DNA of 49,054 bases from an uncultured Clostridia bacterium. Its GTDB lineage: Bacteria; Bacillota; Clostridia; TANB77; CAG-508. Below the pieces are notes generated by a model. That model saw nothing but the letters and a program-made list of their open reading frames with translations, was not told where the DNA came from and did no database searches. Of the stretch, positions 42,354 through 49,054 are shown one piece after another. Positions within the stretch are counted from its first letter, which is position 1; each line of letters starts with the position of its first letter. Where the stretch lies: assembly GCA_947625895.1 (NCBI GenBank), contig CANQPZ010000007.1:1-49054 (forward strand), written 5' to 3'. Both the position numbers and the translations under genes were made by a program.

Positions 42354-42385
42354 AAAAAAGACAGGCTAAATAGAAATAGCTTGTC
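42354..42385 (-). terminator. Attenuator-like terminator at the end of leader 4
   Basis: GACAAGCTA pairs with TAGCCTGTC on the minus strand, one mismatch, then TTTTTT. Confidence 0.8.
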
Positions 42386-42493
42386 TTATATTATTTTTGG
42401 GTATAACAAATAAACCTTCTTTTGTTTGATTAGAAGTGTAGCTCTCTCTCTCTCTCTCTCTCTTACAGTATCAAGGCTTACGTTACTTTTCAT
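42386..42493 (-). CDS. Leader ORF 4 with (GA)n tract, frameshifted
   Basis: MKSNVSLDTV, seven Arg-Glu residues, then an off-frame tail ending LYPKII-stop at the foot of the terminator: 35 codons. The tract is 22 nt (42442-42463). The conserved tail 'SYTSNQTKEGLFVIPKNNIRQAISI' is intact in another frame and ends at 42366. Confidence 0.65.
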   Translation of the reverse strand: MKSNVSLDTVRERERERATLLIKQKKVYLLYPKII

Positions 42494-42522
42494 GATTATA
42501 CCTCATATTCATAGTTTAATTT

Positions 42523-42551
42523 ATATTATCATTACCATCTTAAATTGTCAA
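42523..42551 (-). promoter_or_regulatory. Promoter of leader 4 and surface gene 5
   Basis: Minus-strand TTGACA, 17-bp spacer, TAATAT. Confidence 0.85.
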
Positions 42552-42576
42552 TAATTGCAATAAGTATTCTTTTGCA

Positions 42577-42618
42577 AAAAATACCTTGAAAGATTTTACT
42601 TCCAAGGTATTTTTTATT
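42577..42618 (-). terminator. Terminator of surface gene 6
   Basis: AAAATACCTTGaAAG pairs with CTTcCAAGGTATTTT, with a T-rich tail on the minus strand. Confidence 0.8.
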
Positions 42619-42626
42619 AACATTTA

Positions 42627-43763
42627 TTATTTTCTTTTAAAGATAACAACTCCTGCTAAAGTTACTACTGCAACTAGTCCTAATGCTGGTAAATAATTTA
42701 CTATACCTGTTTTTGGTGTATCATCTTTCTTAGATTCTTCAGTATCATTAGTATTAGCATTTGGATCTATTACTTCTCCATTTTCATTTTGTTCTAATCC
42801 TTCTGCAAGGTATTCAGTTACATCACTTGAATATGTTCCACCTTTTACAAGTAGAACTGCATCTTCACCAACATTTAATACTTCTGTGCCTTCTGGTGAA
42901 GTAAATTTTCCATTTTCTATCGTAATACTTCCACCATCAATTGATACTGCTGCTGTTCCTGTACTTTCTAAATTTCCGTCTTCAATGACTGTTGTTCCAT
43001 TATGATTAACCAATGCTGCTGTAGTACCTGAAATACTTCCTCCTGATATTGTTAATTCAGGTTCTGTGCTGCTAGATGCTCCTTTTATGTTTCCAACTAC
43101 TGATGTATTTGTTGATGTTCCAGTTATTGCTGTTTCTCCTGAAATTGTCATTGTTCCTTCATTTCTTACTGAATAGAAATTTCCTGTTCCTTCAACAGTT
43201 CCACCAGATAATGTTGCTGTTCCTAAGTTTTGGATACATTCATTTGCTCCAGTTACTTTTCCTCCTGTCATTGTCAAACTTCCATTTGATTCATTTCTTA
43301 TAATTGCTAAATTATCAGTTTTTGTAACATTTGTTATTGTTCCACTTTCTATAACTAATGTTCCTTTGTTTACTATTGTTTCAACACCATTTGTTCCTTC
43401 TTTTTGAGAAATTGTTCCTTCACCTTCTGAATCCTTAATAGTTAAACTTCCACCATTTTCGATAACTATTGTTGCATTAGGAGTAGAATAGTTAGTAAAC
43501 TTATGTCCTTTTAAGTCAAGTACTACTGTATCTGTGCTTCTAACAGTAAAATCTTCATCTGCATCACCTGTAAGTTCAACTAAATATGAACCATCTTCTT
43601 GTGCTGTTGAAGTAACATTACTTCCAGTATATTGAATGCATTCATTTACTTCTCTTGTACTTTCATCATCTGCACAATATGTTGCAAATAAATTTATTGA
43701 TGATAATAATAGTGAAATAACTAATAGTACTGCAATTAATACTGTTTTTTTACTTTTTTTCAT
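42627..43763 (-). CDS. Sortase-type surface protein, family B, beta-helix-like (gene 6)
   Basis: The 378-aa protein has a signal peptide and regular turns: 'VVLDLKGHKFTNYSTPNATIVIENGGSLTIKDSEGEGTISQ', 'TIVNKGTLVIESGTITNVTKTDNLAIIRNESNGSLTMTGGKVTGANECIQNLGTATLSGGTVEGTGNFYSVRNEGTMTISGETAIT'. It parallels gene 5 turn for turn. The anchor is 'KKDDTPKTGIVNYLPALGLVAVVTLAGVVIFKRK'. AAAGGATG fits the ATG at MKKSKK better than the track start. Its leader (43842-43946) is frameshifted. Confidence 0.78.
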   Translation of the reverse strand: MKKSKKTVLIAVLLVISLLLSSINLFATYCADDESTREVNECIQYTGSNVTSTAQEDGSYLVELTGDADEDFTVRSTDTVVLDLKGHKFTNYSTPNATIVIENGGSLTIKDSEGEGTISQKEGTNGVETIVNKGTLVIESGTITNVTKTDNLAIIRNESNGSLTMTGGKVTGANECIQNLGTATLSGGTVEGTGNFYSVRNEGTMTISGETAITGTSTNTSVVGNIKGASSSTEPELTISGGSISGTTAALVNHNGTTVIEDGNLESTGTAAVSIDGGSITIENGKFTSPEGTEVLNVGEDAVLLVKGGTYSSDVTEYLAEGLEQNENGEVIDPNANTNDTEESKKDDTPKTGIVNYLPALGLVAVVTLAGVVIFKRK

Positions 43764-43810
43764 GTCTTTCATCCTTTCTTTTTATATATTTTTAATATTA
43801 AAAACAATAC

Positions 43811-43841
43811 AAAAAGACAGGCTAAATAAAAATAGCTTGTC
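43811..43841 (-). terminator. Attenuator-like terminator at the end of leader 5
   Basis: GACAAGCTA pairs with TAGCCTGTC on the minus strand, then TTTTT. Confidence 0.75.
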
Positions 43842-43946
43842 TTATATTATTTTTGGGCATAACAAATAAAACTTCTTTTTGATTAGAAGTGTAGCTCTCT
43901 CTCTCTCTCTCTCTCTTACAGTGCCAAGGTTTACAAGTTTTCTCAT
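43842..43946 (-). CDS. Leader ORF 5 with (GA)n tract, frameshifted
   Basis: MRKLVNLGTV, seven Arg-Glu residues, then an off-frame tail ending CPKII-stop: 34 codons. The tract is 22 nt (43895-43916). In the conserved frame the tail is 'SYTSNQKEVLFVMPKNNIRQAIFI', one whole codon shorter than in leader 4. The ribosome site is weaker than in the others. Confidence 0.6.
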   Translation of the reverse strand: MRKLVNLGTVRERERERATLLIKKKFYLLCPKII

Positions 43947-43988
43947 TTATTTGTTTTTCCCTTCATTATTTTTTTCTTTAATTATTAT

Positions 43989-44018
43989 ACTATTTTGAGT
44001 TTCTATTGTAAATATTGT
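43989..44018 (-). promoter_or_regulatory. Promoter of leader 5 and surface gene 6
   Basis: Minus-strand TTTACA, 17-bp spacer, TATAAT. It differs in sequence from the other four cassettes, which share TTGACA/TAATAT. Confidence 0.7.
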
Positions 44019-44030
44019 TACATTTTTGTA

Positions 44031-44066
44031 TAAAAAATGAGATATTTTTAATATATCTCATTTTCA
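44031..44066. terminator. Terminator of gltX-DUF951
   Basis: AAAATGAGATAT pairs with ATATCTCATTTT, flanked by A and T runs, just past the DUF951 stop codon. Confidence 0.8.
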
Positions 44067-44072
44067 TCATCT

Positions 44073-44249
44073 TTATTGTATTTTTTTCTTAATCATCTTC
44101 AATGCTTTTGGTCTTTCTAATGTTATTTCATGTCCGCAACCAACACATTCTAATTTAAAGTCTACTCCGACTCTTTTTATTTTCCATTGTTTGCTTCCAC
44201 AAGGATGTTGTTTTTTAGTTTCAACAATATCACCTATATTATATTCCAT
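44073..44249 (-). CDS. DUF951 small zinc-finger-like protein
   Basis: A 58-aa ORF just under the track cutoff: 'MEYNIGDIVETKKQHPCGSKQWKIKRVGVDFKLECVGCGHEITLERPKALKMIKKKIQ'. The pattern GDIV-x2-KK-x-HPCG-x3-W-x-I-x-RVG-x-D-x4-C-x2-CGH is the DUF951 family of Bacillota. The three cysteines and nearby histidines suggest zinc binding; function is unknown. It begins ten bases past the gltX stop, so they are co-transcribed. Confidence 0.9.
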   Translation of the reverse strand: MEYNIGDIVETKKQHPCGSKQWKIKRVGVDFKLECVGCGHEITLERPKALKMIKKKIQ

Positions 44250-44259
44250 TATTAACCTC

Positions 44260-45897
44260 TTATTTTAATCTTGATTTAACGCATTCTTCTCCAAGAACTT
44301 TTATTATTTCATAAAGGTCTGGTGTGTTTGCTCTTTTGGTTAATGTTACTCTTATTACTGTACTTATATCACCAACATGTCCTTTATAATTATCTGGATT
44401 TGCTTTATATTCTTTAACTTCTCTTGCATATCCTAGCTTTTCAGCTAAGTCTTTCATTTTGTTAAACCATGTTTCTTTATCATCATTAATATCAAAATAG
44501 TTTTCAACATACTCTTTTGTTATAGTTTTTATTTCATTTGGATCTGTTATTTTTTGATACTCATATTCTTTGATTTTTTCAAATTCATCATCAAACATGT
44601 ATATAATGCTATTTTTAACATCAGACCATTTTGCTATATCTTTTCTTGGTTTCTCATTTCCTCTTTCAATATTAAATATTTTTAAACTATATTCTTTATC
44701 TCTGTTTAAAAGTTCGTATAATTCTTTATCATATTGTTCTGACCAATTTAAAACGTAGTTTAGGACTTCTTCTCCACTATAACGAGAAATTACACCTTTA
44801 GATACATCTAAAAGCTTTGTCATGTCAAATAAAGCTCCACTTACTCCCATTTTATTTATTTCGAATTTAAATTCTTTTATGTCTTTATCTTTATTTCCTT
44901 TTCTCCAACCTTCAAAGTTTGAATTTGCAATATTCATTAAGTATTCTTCAACAGCTTCTTTAGGTATTCCCTCTTCTTTATAATAGCTTACTGCTGCTTC
45001 AGGATCTTTTCTTTTACTTAATTTTCTCTTGTTTCCATTTTCTTCTTTCATAATTGGAGCTATATGTGCATATTTAGGAGCTTTAAATCCTAAGCAATAG
45101 AATAATTGTAAATGTAATGGAACTGATGCTACCCATTCATCACTACGTATAACTAAATTTGTTCTCATTAAATGATCATCAACTGCATGTGCAAAATGAT
45201 ATGTTGGTAATCCATCTGATTTTATAATTATTACATCTTGATCATTTTCTGGGAATTCAATATTTCCTTTTATTACATCTTTATGTTTTATTTTTCTATC
45301 TGGATTTCCTGGAGATTTTAATCTTATTATATATGAGACTCCATTTTTTATTTTTTCAATAGCCATATCTATAGGCATATTTCTGCATTTTGTCCATTTT
45401 CCATAGTAGCCTGTTCTTTCTTTTGCTTTTGTTTGATTTTCTCTTATTTGTTCAAGCTCTTCTGGTGTACAAAAGCATGGATAAGCCATTCCTTTTTCTA
45501 TTAAATACTTAGCATATGCTTCATATATTTCTTTTCTTTGACTTTGAATATATGGTCCATAATTTCCTTTGTCACTACCGTTAGTTCCTACAGTTTCATC
45601 TGGAGATAATCCATAATCGTCTAATGCATCTATTATTTCTTTTACACCATTGTCAACTTCTCTTTTTTGATCTGTGTCTTCGATTCTAACAAAGAAAACT
45701 CCTTCTGTTTGCTCTGCTAATTTCTTAGCTACTAAACTTTGATATAAACCACCTATATGTACAAATCCTGTTGGACTTGGAGCGAATCTTGTTACTACTG
45801 CCCCTTCTTTTAAATTTCTTTCAGGATATTTTTCTTCATAATAAGAAATGTCCTTTGCATCTGGAAATATGATATTTGCTAAATCTTTGCTATCCAT
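44260..45897 (-). CDS. gltX: Glutamyl-tRNA synthetase
   Basis: The 545-aa class I enzyme has the HIGH-type motif 'VTRFAPSPTGFVHIGGLYQSL' and 'GNKRKLSKRKDPEA', a KLSKR version of KMSKS. A cysteine group, 'CFCTPEELEQIRENQTKAKERTGYYGKWTKC', lies in between. The track start adds 11 residues; AAGGAGAG fits the ATG at MDSKDLAN. Whether it charges only tRNA-Glu or also tRNA-Gln cannot be told here. Confidence 0.93.
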   Translation of the reverse strand: MDSKDLANIIFPDAKDISYYEEKYPERNLKEGAVVTRFAPSPTGFVHIGGLYQSLVAKKLAEQTEGVFFVRIEDTDQKREVDNGVKEIIDALDDYGLSPDETVGTNGSDKGNYGPYIQSQRKEIYEAYAKYLIEKGMAYPCFCTPEELEQIRENQTKAKERTGYYGKWTKCRNMPIDMAIEKIKNGVSYIIRLKSPGNPDRKIKHKDVIKGNIEFPENDQDVIIIKSDGLPTYHFAHAVDDHLMRTNLVIRSDEWVASVPLHLQLFYCLGFKAPKYAHIAPIMKEENGNKRKLSKRKDPEAAVSYYKEEGIPKEAVEEYLMNIANSNFEGWRKGNKDKDIKEFKFEINKMGVSGALFDMTKLLDVSKGVISRYSGEEVLNYVLNWSEQYDKELYELLNRDKEYSLKIFNIERGNEKPRKDIAKWSDVKNSIIYMFDDEFEKIKEYEYQKITDPNEIKTITKEYVENYFDINDDKETWFNKMKDLAEKLGYAREVKEYKANPDNYKGHVGDISTVIRVTLTKRANTPDLYEIIKVLGEECVKSRLK

Positions 45898-45994
45898 AAA
45901 ATCTCTCCTTTTTAAATTTACAGTTGGCATTATATCAAATATTGATATGTTTTACAATTCCTTTTACTTTTTTAATTGCAGTTAAATATAAAAA

Positions 45995-46138
45995 AATATT
46001 TTAGATTACGATATGACTTTTTCTACTCCTTACTGGTTGGATTCGCTGAAACTGTAGAAAATTAATTTTCACAGTTTCAAGCTCACCTGCCCAAGCTGCG
46101 CGTCGATACGAAAAAGTAATATCTTCATCTAAAATATT
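45995..46138. repeat. Large palindromic structured element between gltX and rnjA
   Basis: The ends are AATATTTTAGAT with ATCTAAAATATT (12 bp perfect). Then, after a 3-nt internal loop, GATAT with ATATC, and after one mismatch ACTTTTTC with GAAAAAGT. An inner hairpin GAAACTGT...ACAGTTTC (46048-46078) holds GAAAATTAATTTTC. The rest is more GC-rich than its surroundings. No coding potential or transposase. Confidence 0.8.
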
Positions 46139-46151
46139 CTTATTAATAAAT

Positions 46152-47987
46152 TTAAACTTCCATTATTATAGGTAATATCATTGGGTTTCTCTTAGTCTTT
46201 GCAAAAATATAATCTCTCAAAGAATCTTTAAGTTTTGATTTGATAGTTGCCCAATCCCTTATTCCATTTTCTTCTAACTCACGAACTTCATCATGAAGCA
46301 TTTTCTTAACATCTTCCATTAAGTTTTCTGACTCACGAACATATACAAAACCTCTTGAAATTACATCTGGTCCTGCAACAATTTCGCCAGTAGAACCGTC
46401 CATTGACATTACAACAATAATTAAGCCATCTTGTGATAGATGTTGTCTGTCTCTTAAAACTATGTTTCCTACATCTCCAACACCTAATCCATCAACCATT
46501 ACTTTTCCAAATGGTACACTACCAGTTAAAGCAGCTTCATCTTCATTTAATTCTAGTATTCTTCCATTAGTTGTTAAGAAAATATTTTGTGGTTCAACAC
46601 CAACCTTTTTAGCTGTTTCGCTATGAGCTATTAAATGTCTATATTCACCATGAACTGGTATAAAGTATTTAGGTCTTATTAATGATAACATTAGTTTTTG
46701 TTCCTCTTGACAAGCGTGTCCTGAAACATGTATGTCTTCAAGTGAACTATATACAACTTCTGCTCCAATTTTCATTAAATCGTCTATTACTTTTGCTACA
46801 TATTTTTCATTTCCTGGTATTGGGTTTGCAGATATTATAACCAAGTCATTTGCTGTAATTGTAACTTTCTTATGATCTCCTGAAGCCATTCTTGTAAGTG
46901 CTGACATTGTTTCTCCTTGGCTTCCTGTTGTTATTATAACTAATTGCTCATCTGTATAATTTTTTATCATATCAATGTCTATAAATACATTTTTAGGAAC
47001 ATCAATATATCCAAGTTCAATGGCAGTATTAATCATATTTATCATGCTTCTTCCACATACTGCAATTTTCCTATTGTTCGCAACTGCAGAATTAACAATT
47101 TGTTGAACTCTGTGGACATTTGAAGCGAAAGTTGCAACTACAATTCTTTTAGTGCAGTTAAAGAATAATTTATCAAAAACTTCTCCAACTGTACTTTCAG
47201 ACATCGTGTATCCTTTACGTTCAGAGTTTGTACTGTCAGATAATAAAGCTAATACTCCTTTGTTTCCTAGTTCTGCTAATCTTCCGAAATCCATTCTTTC
47301 ATCATCTATTGGTGTATAATCAATTTTAAAGTCACCTGTATGTACTACAGTTCCTGCTGGTGTATGAATTGCTAAAATAACTGCATCTGGTATACTATGG
47401 CAGCTTTTAATAAATTCAACTCTCATTTTTCCAAGTGTAATTGTTTGTCCTTGATTTACTATTTTCAATTTTGTGCTTTTTAATAATTTATGTTCTTCAA
47501 GCTTATGGCTAATTAAACCAGCTGTTAGCTTTGTTGCATAAATTGGCACATTAATTTTTTGTAGTAAATATGGAATTGCTCCAATATGATCTTCATGACC
47601 ATGTGTTATTACAAGTCCTCTAATTTTGTCTTGATTTTTTTCTAGATATGAGAAATCAGGTATTACTAAGTCAATTCCTAGCATATCATCTTCTGGAAAT
47701 GCTAAACCACAGTCAACAATAACTATGTCATCTCCATATTCAAATACTGTAATGTTTTTACCAATCTCTTGAAGTCCTCCAAGTGGTATTATTTTTAATT
47801 TTTCTTTTTTAAATCCAAATTCTAAATTATCATCTTTTTTTCTTCTTACATTTCTGTTATTTGGACTTTTTCTTTCTTGTTTTACTTCTTTAACAAGATT
47901 ATTATTATTTTTCTTTCTTCTCATTTGCTTTTTTATATTCTGATTTTTCTGAATATTTTGAGAAGTGTTCTTTTCGTTTCCTTCCAT
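46152..47987 (-). CDS. rnjA: Ribonuclease J
   Basis: RNase J is a 5'-to-3' exonuclease and endonuclease central to mRNA turnover and rRNA maturation. The 611-aa protein has the metallo-beta-lactamase/beta-CASP core: 'IPLGGLQEIGKNITVFEYGDDIVIVDCGLAFPEDDMLGIDLVIPDFSYL', zinc ligands 'THGHEDHIG' at residues 129-134, 'HTGDFKID', 'SDSTNSERKG' and 'VHGEYRHL'. The first ~60 residues are a basic, Asn/Lys-rich, probably disordered extension. AAGGAAAAG precedes the ATG. Confidence 0.95.
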   Translation of the reverse strand: MEGNEKNTSQNIQKNQNIKKQMRRKKNNNNLVKEVKQERKSPNNRNVRRKKDDNLEFGFKKEKLKIIPLGGLQEIGKNITVFEYGDDIVIVDCGLAFPEDDMLGIDLVIPDFSYLEKNQDKIRGLVITHGHEDHIGAIPYLLQKINVPIYATKLTAGLISHKLEEHKLLKSTKLKIVNQGQTITLGKMRVEFIKSCHSIPDAVILAIHTPAGTVVHTGDFKIDYTPIDDERMDFGRLAELGNKGVLALLSDSTNSERKGYTMSESTVGEVFDKLFFNCTKRIVVATFASNVHRVQQIVNSAVANNRKIAVCGRSMINMINTAIELGYIDVPKNVFIDIDMIKNYTDEQLVIITTGSQGETMSALTRMASGDHKKVTITANDLVIISANPIPGNEKYVAKVIDDLMKIGAEVVYSSLEDIHVSGHACQEEQKLMLSLIRPKYFIPVHGEYRHLIAHSETAKKVGVEPQNIFLTTNGRILELNEDEAALTGSVPFGKVMVDGLGVGDVGNIVLRDRQHLSQDGLIIVVMSMDGSTGEIVAGPDVISRGFVYVRESENLMEDVKKMLHDEVRELEENGIRDWATIKSKLKDSLRDYIFAKTKRNPMILPIIMEV

Positions 47988-48098
47988 TTTCTTTTCCTTT
48001 CTAATGTAAATTGTCTGAAGTTAATCTTCATACTTTAAATGCTATATAAAATCTCAAATTATAAATAAAGTCAGTTCTATCTAATTAAAGCATTAGAT

Positions 48099-48134
48099 AA
48101 AAAACTCTTTATATCAATATTTTGACATAAAGAG
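48099..48134 (-). terminator. Terminator or attenuator upstream of rnjA
   Basis: CTCTTTATgTCA pairs with TGAtATAAAGAG, followed on the minus strand by TTTTTT. No protein gene ends here; it is ~110 bp before the rnjA start, downstream of the promoter at 48335-48363. Confidence 0.8.
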
Positions 48135-48328
48135 CTAATGATTCACTATTTTATTTTCCGTTCACTTTTTCTTTTAAATACATTTTTTATTTTTCTCTAA
48201 TTTTAACCACAAAATATAAAAACAATTAAAAAATTGTTTTATCCTTTTTATTAAATTTTTCCGAACCATTTTCTCTTTTTTATTTTATATATACATCTCA
48301 TCTTTATCGCCTCATGCGATAACATCTA
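48099..48328 (-). ncRNA. Candidate small RNA or attenuated rnjA leader
   Basis: A consensus promoter followed ~230 nt later by an intrinsic terminator encloses no convincing gene. The 5' end can form TTATCGC-ATGAG-GCGATAA. The only open frame, MVRKNLIKRIKQFFNCFYILWLKLEKNKKCI, has a poor ribosome site. It is either a stand-alone small RNA or a leader whose termination sets the level of rnjA mRNA. I do not recognise 6S RNA or any other known family. Confidence 0.5.
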
Positions 48329-48334
48329 CCTGTA

Positions 48335-48363
48335 ATTATACTATTTTTACTGATTTTTGTCAA
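48335..48363 (-). promoter_or_regulatory. Consensus sigma-A promoter upstream of rnjA
   Basis: Minus-strand TTGACA, exactly 17 bp, TATAAT: a perfect match to both hexamers. Confidence 0.88.
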
Positions 48364-48380
48364 ATTAGACGTATTTGTAA

Positions 48381-48409
48381 TTGAAATATTGCCTCAATTG
48401 TGTTATTAT
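48381..48409 (+). promoter_or_regulatory. Predicted promoter of the GNAT gene
   Basis: TTGAAA, 17-bp spacer, TATTAT, 32 bp before the ATG. Confidence 0.65.
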
Positions 48410-48441
48410 TAAAGATGAAATAAATATTAGGAGGTGCCTTT

Positions 48442-48900
48442 ATGGGTAGAAGAACGGAAATGTTCGTTCGGGAGATCGGTTTATCCGATCGTGTTGGCTA
48501 TTTAAGAATCTCTAGGCTTGAGGACATCGGCGACTACGTAAGTTTTATGGCTGCTGATTCCTTACAGGAGGCTACGGAGCGGATTGAGCATTATCAAAGG
48601 ATGCACAACACTAAGCTTTACGGGCTGTTCTCCAAGTCTAACCGTCTGATTGGAGTGATGGATGCAGTACATTATCCTGGCGATAATTATGCCACTGTGT
48701 CATACTTCATTGGAAAACGGTATCGGGGAAACGGCTATGCGGAGCTGGCAATTAAAATTCTTTTCGATACTTTGGATGTTGATGAGCTTCACTTCGAAGT
48801 TCACGAGCTGAACTCAGCAAGTCATAGGGTCCAGCAGAAACTTCATTCAAGGGTCTTGAATTATAATAAGTATTGCACATACGTATATCCTGGATTCTGA
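48442..48900 (+). CDS. GC-rich orphan GNAT-family N-acetyltransferase
   Basis: The 152-aa protein has the GNAT acetyl-CoA site 'YFIGKRYRGNGYAELAIKILFDTL' (R/Q-x2-G-x-G/A type) after the beta hairpin 'LIGVMDAVHYPGDNYATVSYFI', and 'LHFEVHELNSASHRVQQKL' where the second half of the fold lies. Substrate unknown. A 60-base sample counts 45% G+C, well above its neighbours. It has GGAGGTG upstream, its own promoter and a GC-rich terminator: the third self-contained, probably acquired unit in the window. Confidence 0.82.
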   Translation: MGRRTEMFVREIGLSDRVGYLRISRLEDIGDYVSFMAADSLQEATERIEHYQRMHNTKLYGLFSKSNRLIGVMDAVHYPGDNYATVSYFIGKRYRGNGYAELAIKILFDTLDVDELHFEVHELNSASHRVQQKLHSRVLNYNKYCTYVYPGF

Positions 48901-48918
48901 CAGCTATAATATTTATTC

Positions 48919-48963
48919 AAAAAAGGAGAGTCGCGGTATAATAACCGCGGCCCTCTTCTTTTA
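48919..48963. terminator. GC-rich bidirectional terminator after the GNAT gene
   Basis: GAG-agt-CGCGGTtAT pairs with ATaACCGCG-gcc-CTC, with T-rich tails on both strands. It also serves the converging partial gene at the window edge. Confidence 0.8.
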
Positions 48964-49054
48964 TTATTTAATATCATCATATTCTTTATTTTTTCTATAT
49001 ATATAATAAATAATGATAGCTGATAATAATACAGCTCCACTAACTGCTATTGTT
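48964..49054 (-). CDS. C-terminal end of a membrane-anchored protein, 5' part outside window
   Basis: Only the last 30 codons are present: 'TIAVSGAVLLSAIIIYYIYRKNKEYDDIK'. A hydrophobic helix followed by a basic tail suggests a C-terminal membrane anchor or the last span of a membrane protein. Too little remains to name it. Confidence 0.55.
   Translation of the reverse strand, partial: TIAVSGAVLLSAIIIYYIYRKNKEYDDIK

Noticed and set aside
48136-48328. 31-codon ORF MVRKNLIKRIKQFFNCF... as a gene
   Set aside because: Its ribosome site is poor, it ends well before the terminator, and the lysine-rich reading follows from the A-rich base composition; a non-coding RNA or leader is more likely.

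Overview
This 49 kb window is low-GC, sporulating, anaerobic Bacillota, most likely class Clostridia. A 60-nt sample inside gltX counts 28% G+C. The evidence is the sporulation genes yqfC, yqfD and a pdaA-type deacetylase, the [FeFe]-hydrogenase maturation set hydE/hydG/hydF, NADH-linked hydrogenase subunits, a glmS ribozyme, a seryl T-box and RNase J. I cannot name the species. No rRNA, tRNA, CRISPR array or transposase was seen.

Layout, left to right. 1-1412: end of an NADH-dependent [FeFe]-hydrogenase operon (NuoE-like, then NuoF-like, cut by the window edge). 1.5-8.5 kb: hpf, then a ribosome/sporulation block yqfC, yqfD, unknown 387-aa gene, ybeY, DUF3048, era, mini-yqzL, recO, with the unknown gene where phoH usually sits. 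8.7-14.6 kb: pyrimidine operon pyrC, P-loop kinase, pyrF, pyrK, two tandem structured elements, pyrD, with a divergent orotate-phosphoribosyltransferase-like gene. 14.6-16.1 kb: an orphaned RelB/DinJ antitoxin beside a decayed YafQ toxin, and a pdaA broken by one base. 16.1-20.9 kb: LCP protein, sugar transferase, an orphan AgrC-like kinase, a pseudouridine synthase and a methyltransferase. 21-28.5 kb: small membrane ORF, ispH, a GC-rich orphan membrane gene, neuB-hpt-uvrC, and glmS under its ribozyme. 28.5-33.5 kb: DUF2508, a NMN-adenylyltransferase-like gene, hydF, hydG, hydE and a TM1266-type regulator. 33.7-36.7 kb: T-box, DUF1653, serS, engB and a GC-rich orphan gene. 36.8-44 kb: six paralogous sortase-type surface proteins. 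44-49 kb: DUF951, gltX, rnjA and a GC-rich GNAT gene.

The most striking find is in the surface-protein array. Five of the six genes have the same upstream cassette: a strong promoter, a Shine-Dalgarno, a 43-45 codon leader ORF carrying a (GA)n tract that encodes Arg-Glu repeats, an intrinsic terminator that overlaps the leader stop codon, and then the surface-protein gene. The tract is 32 nt in two cassettes, where the leader is open to the terminator, and 22 nt in three, where it is frameshifted. Synonymous changes and a 3-nt indel suggest the leader is, or was, translated. I infer a phase-variable attenuator, in which slippage in the leader decides whether a ribosome reaches the terminator.

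Other structure not explained by the genes: a three-hairpin repeat in two inverted copies with compensatory base changes; a tandem structured element inside the pyr operon; a large palindromic element between gltX and rnjA; and three self-contained GC-rich single-gene units with their own promoter and terminator, which look like recent insertions.
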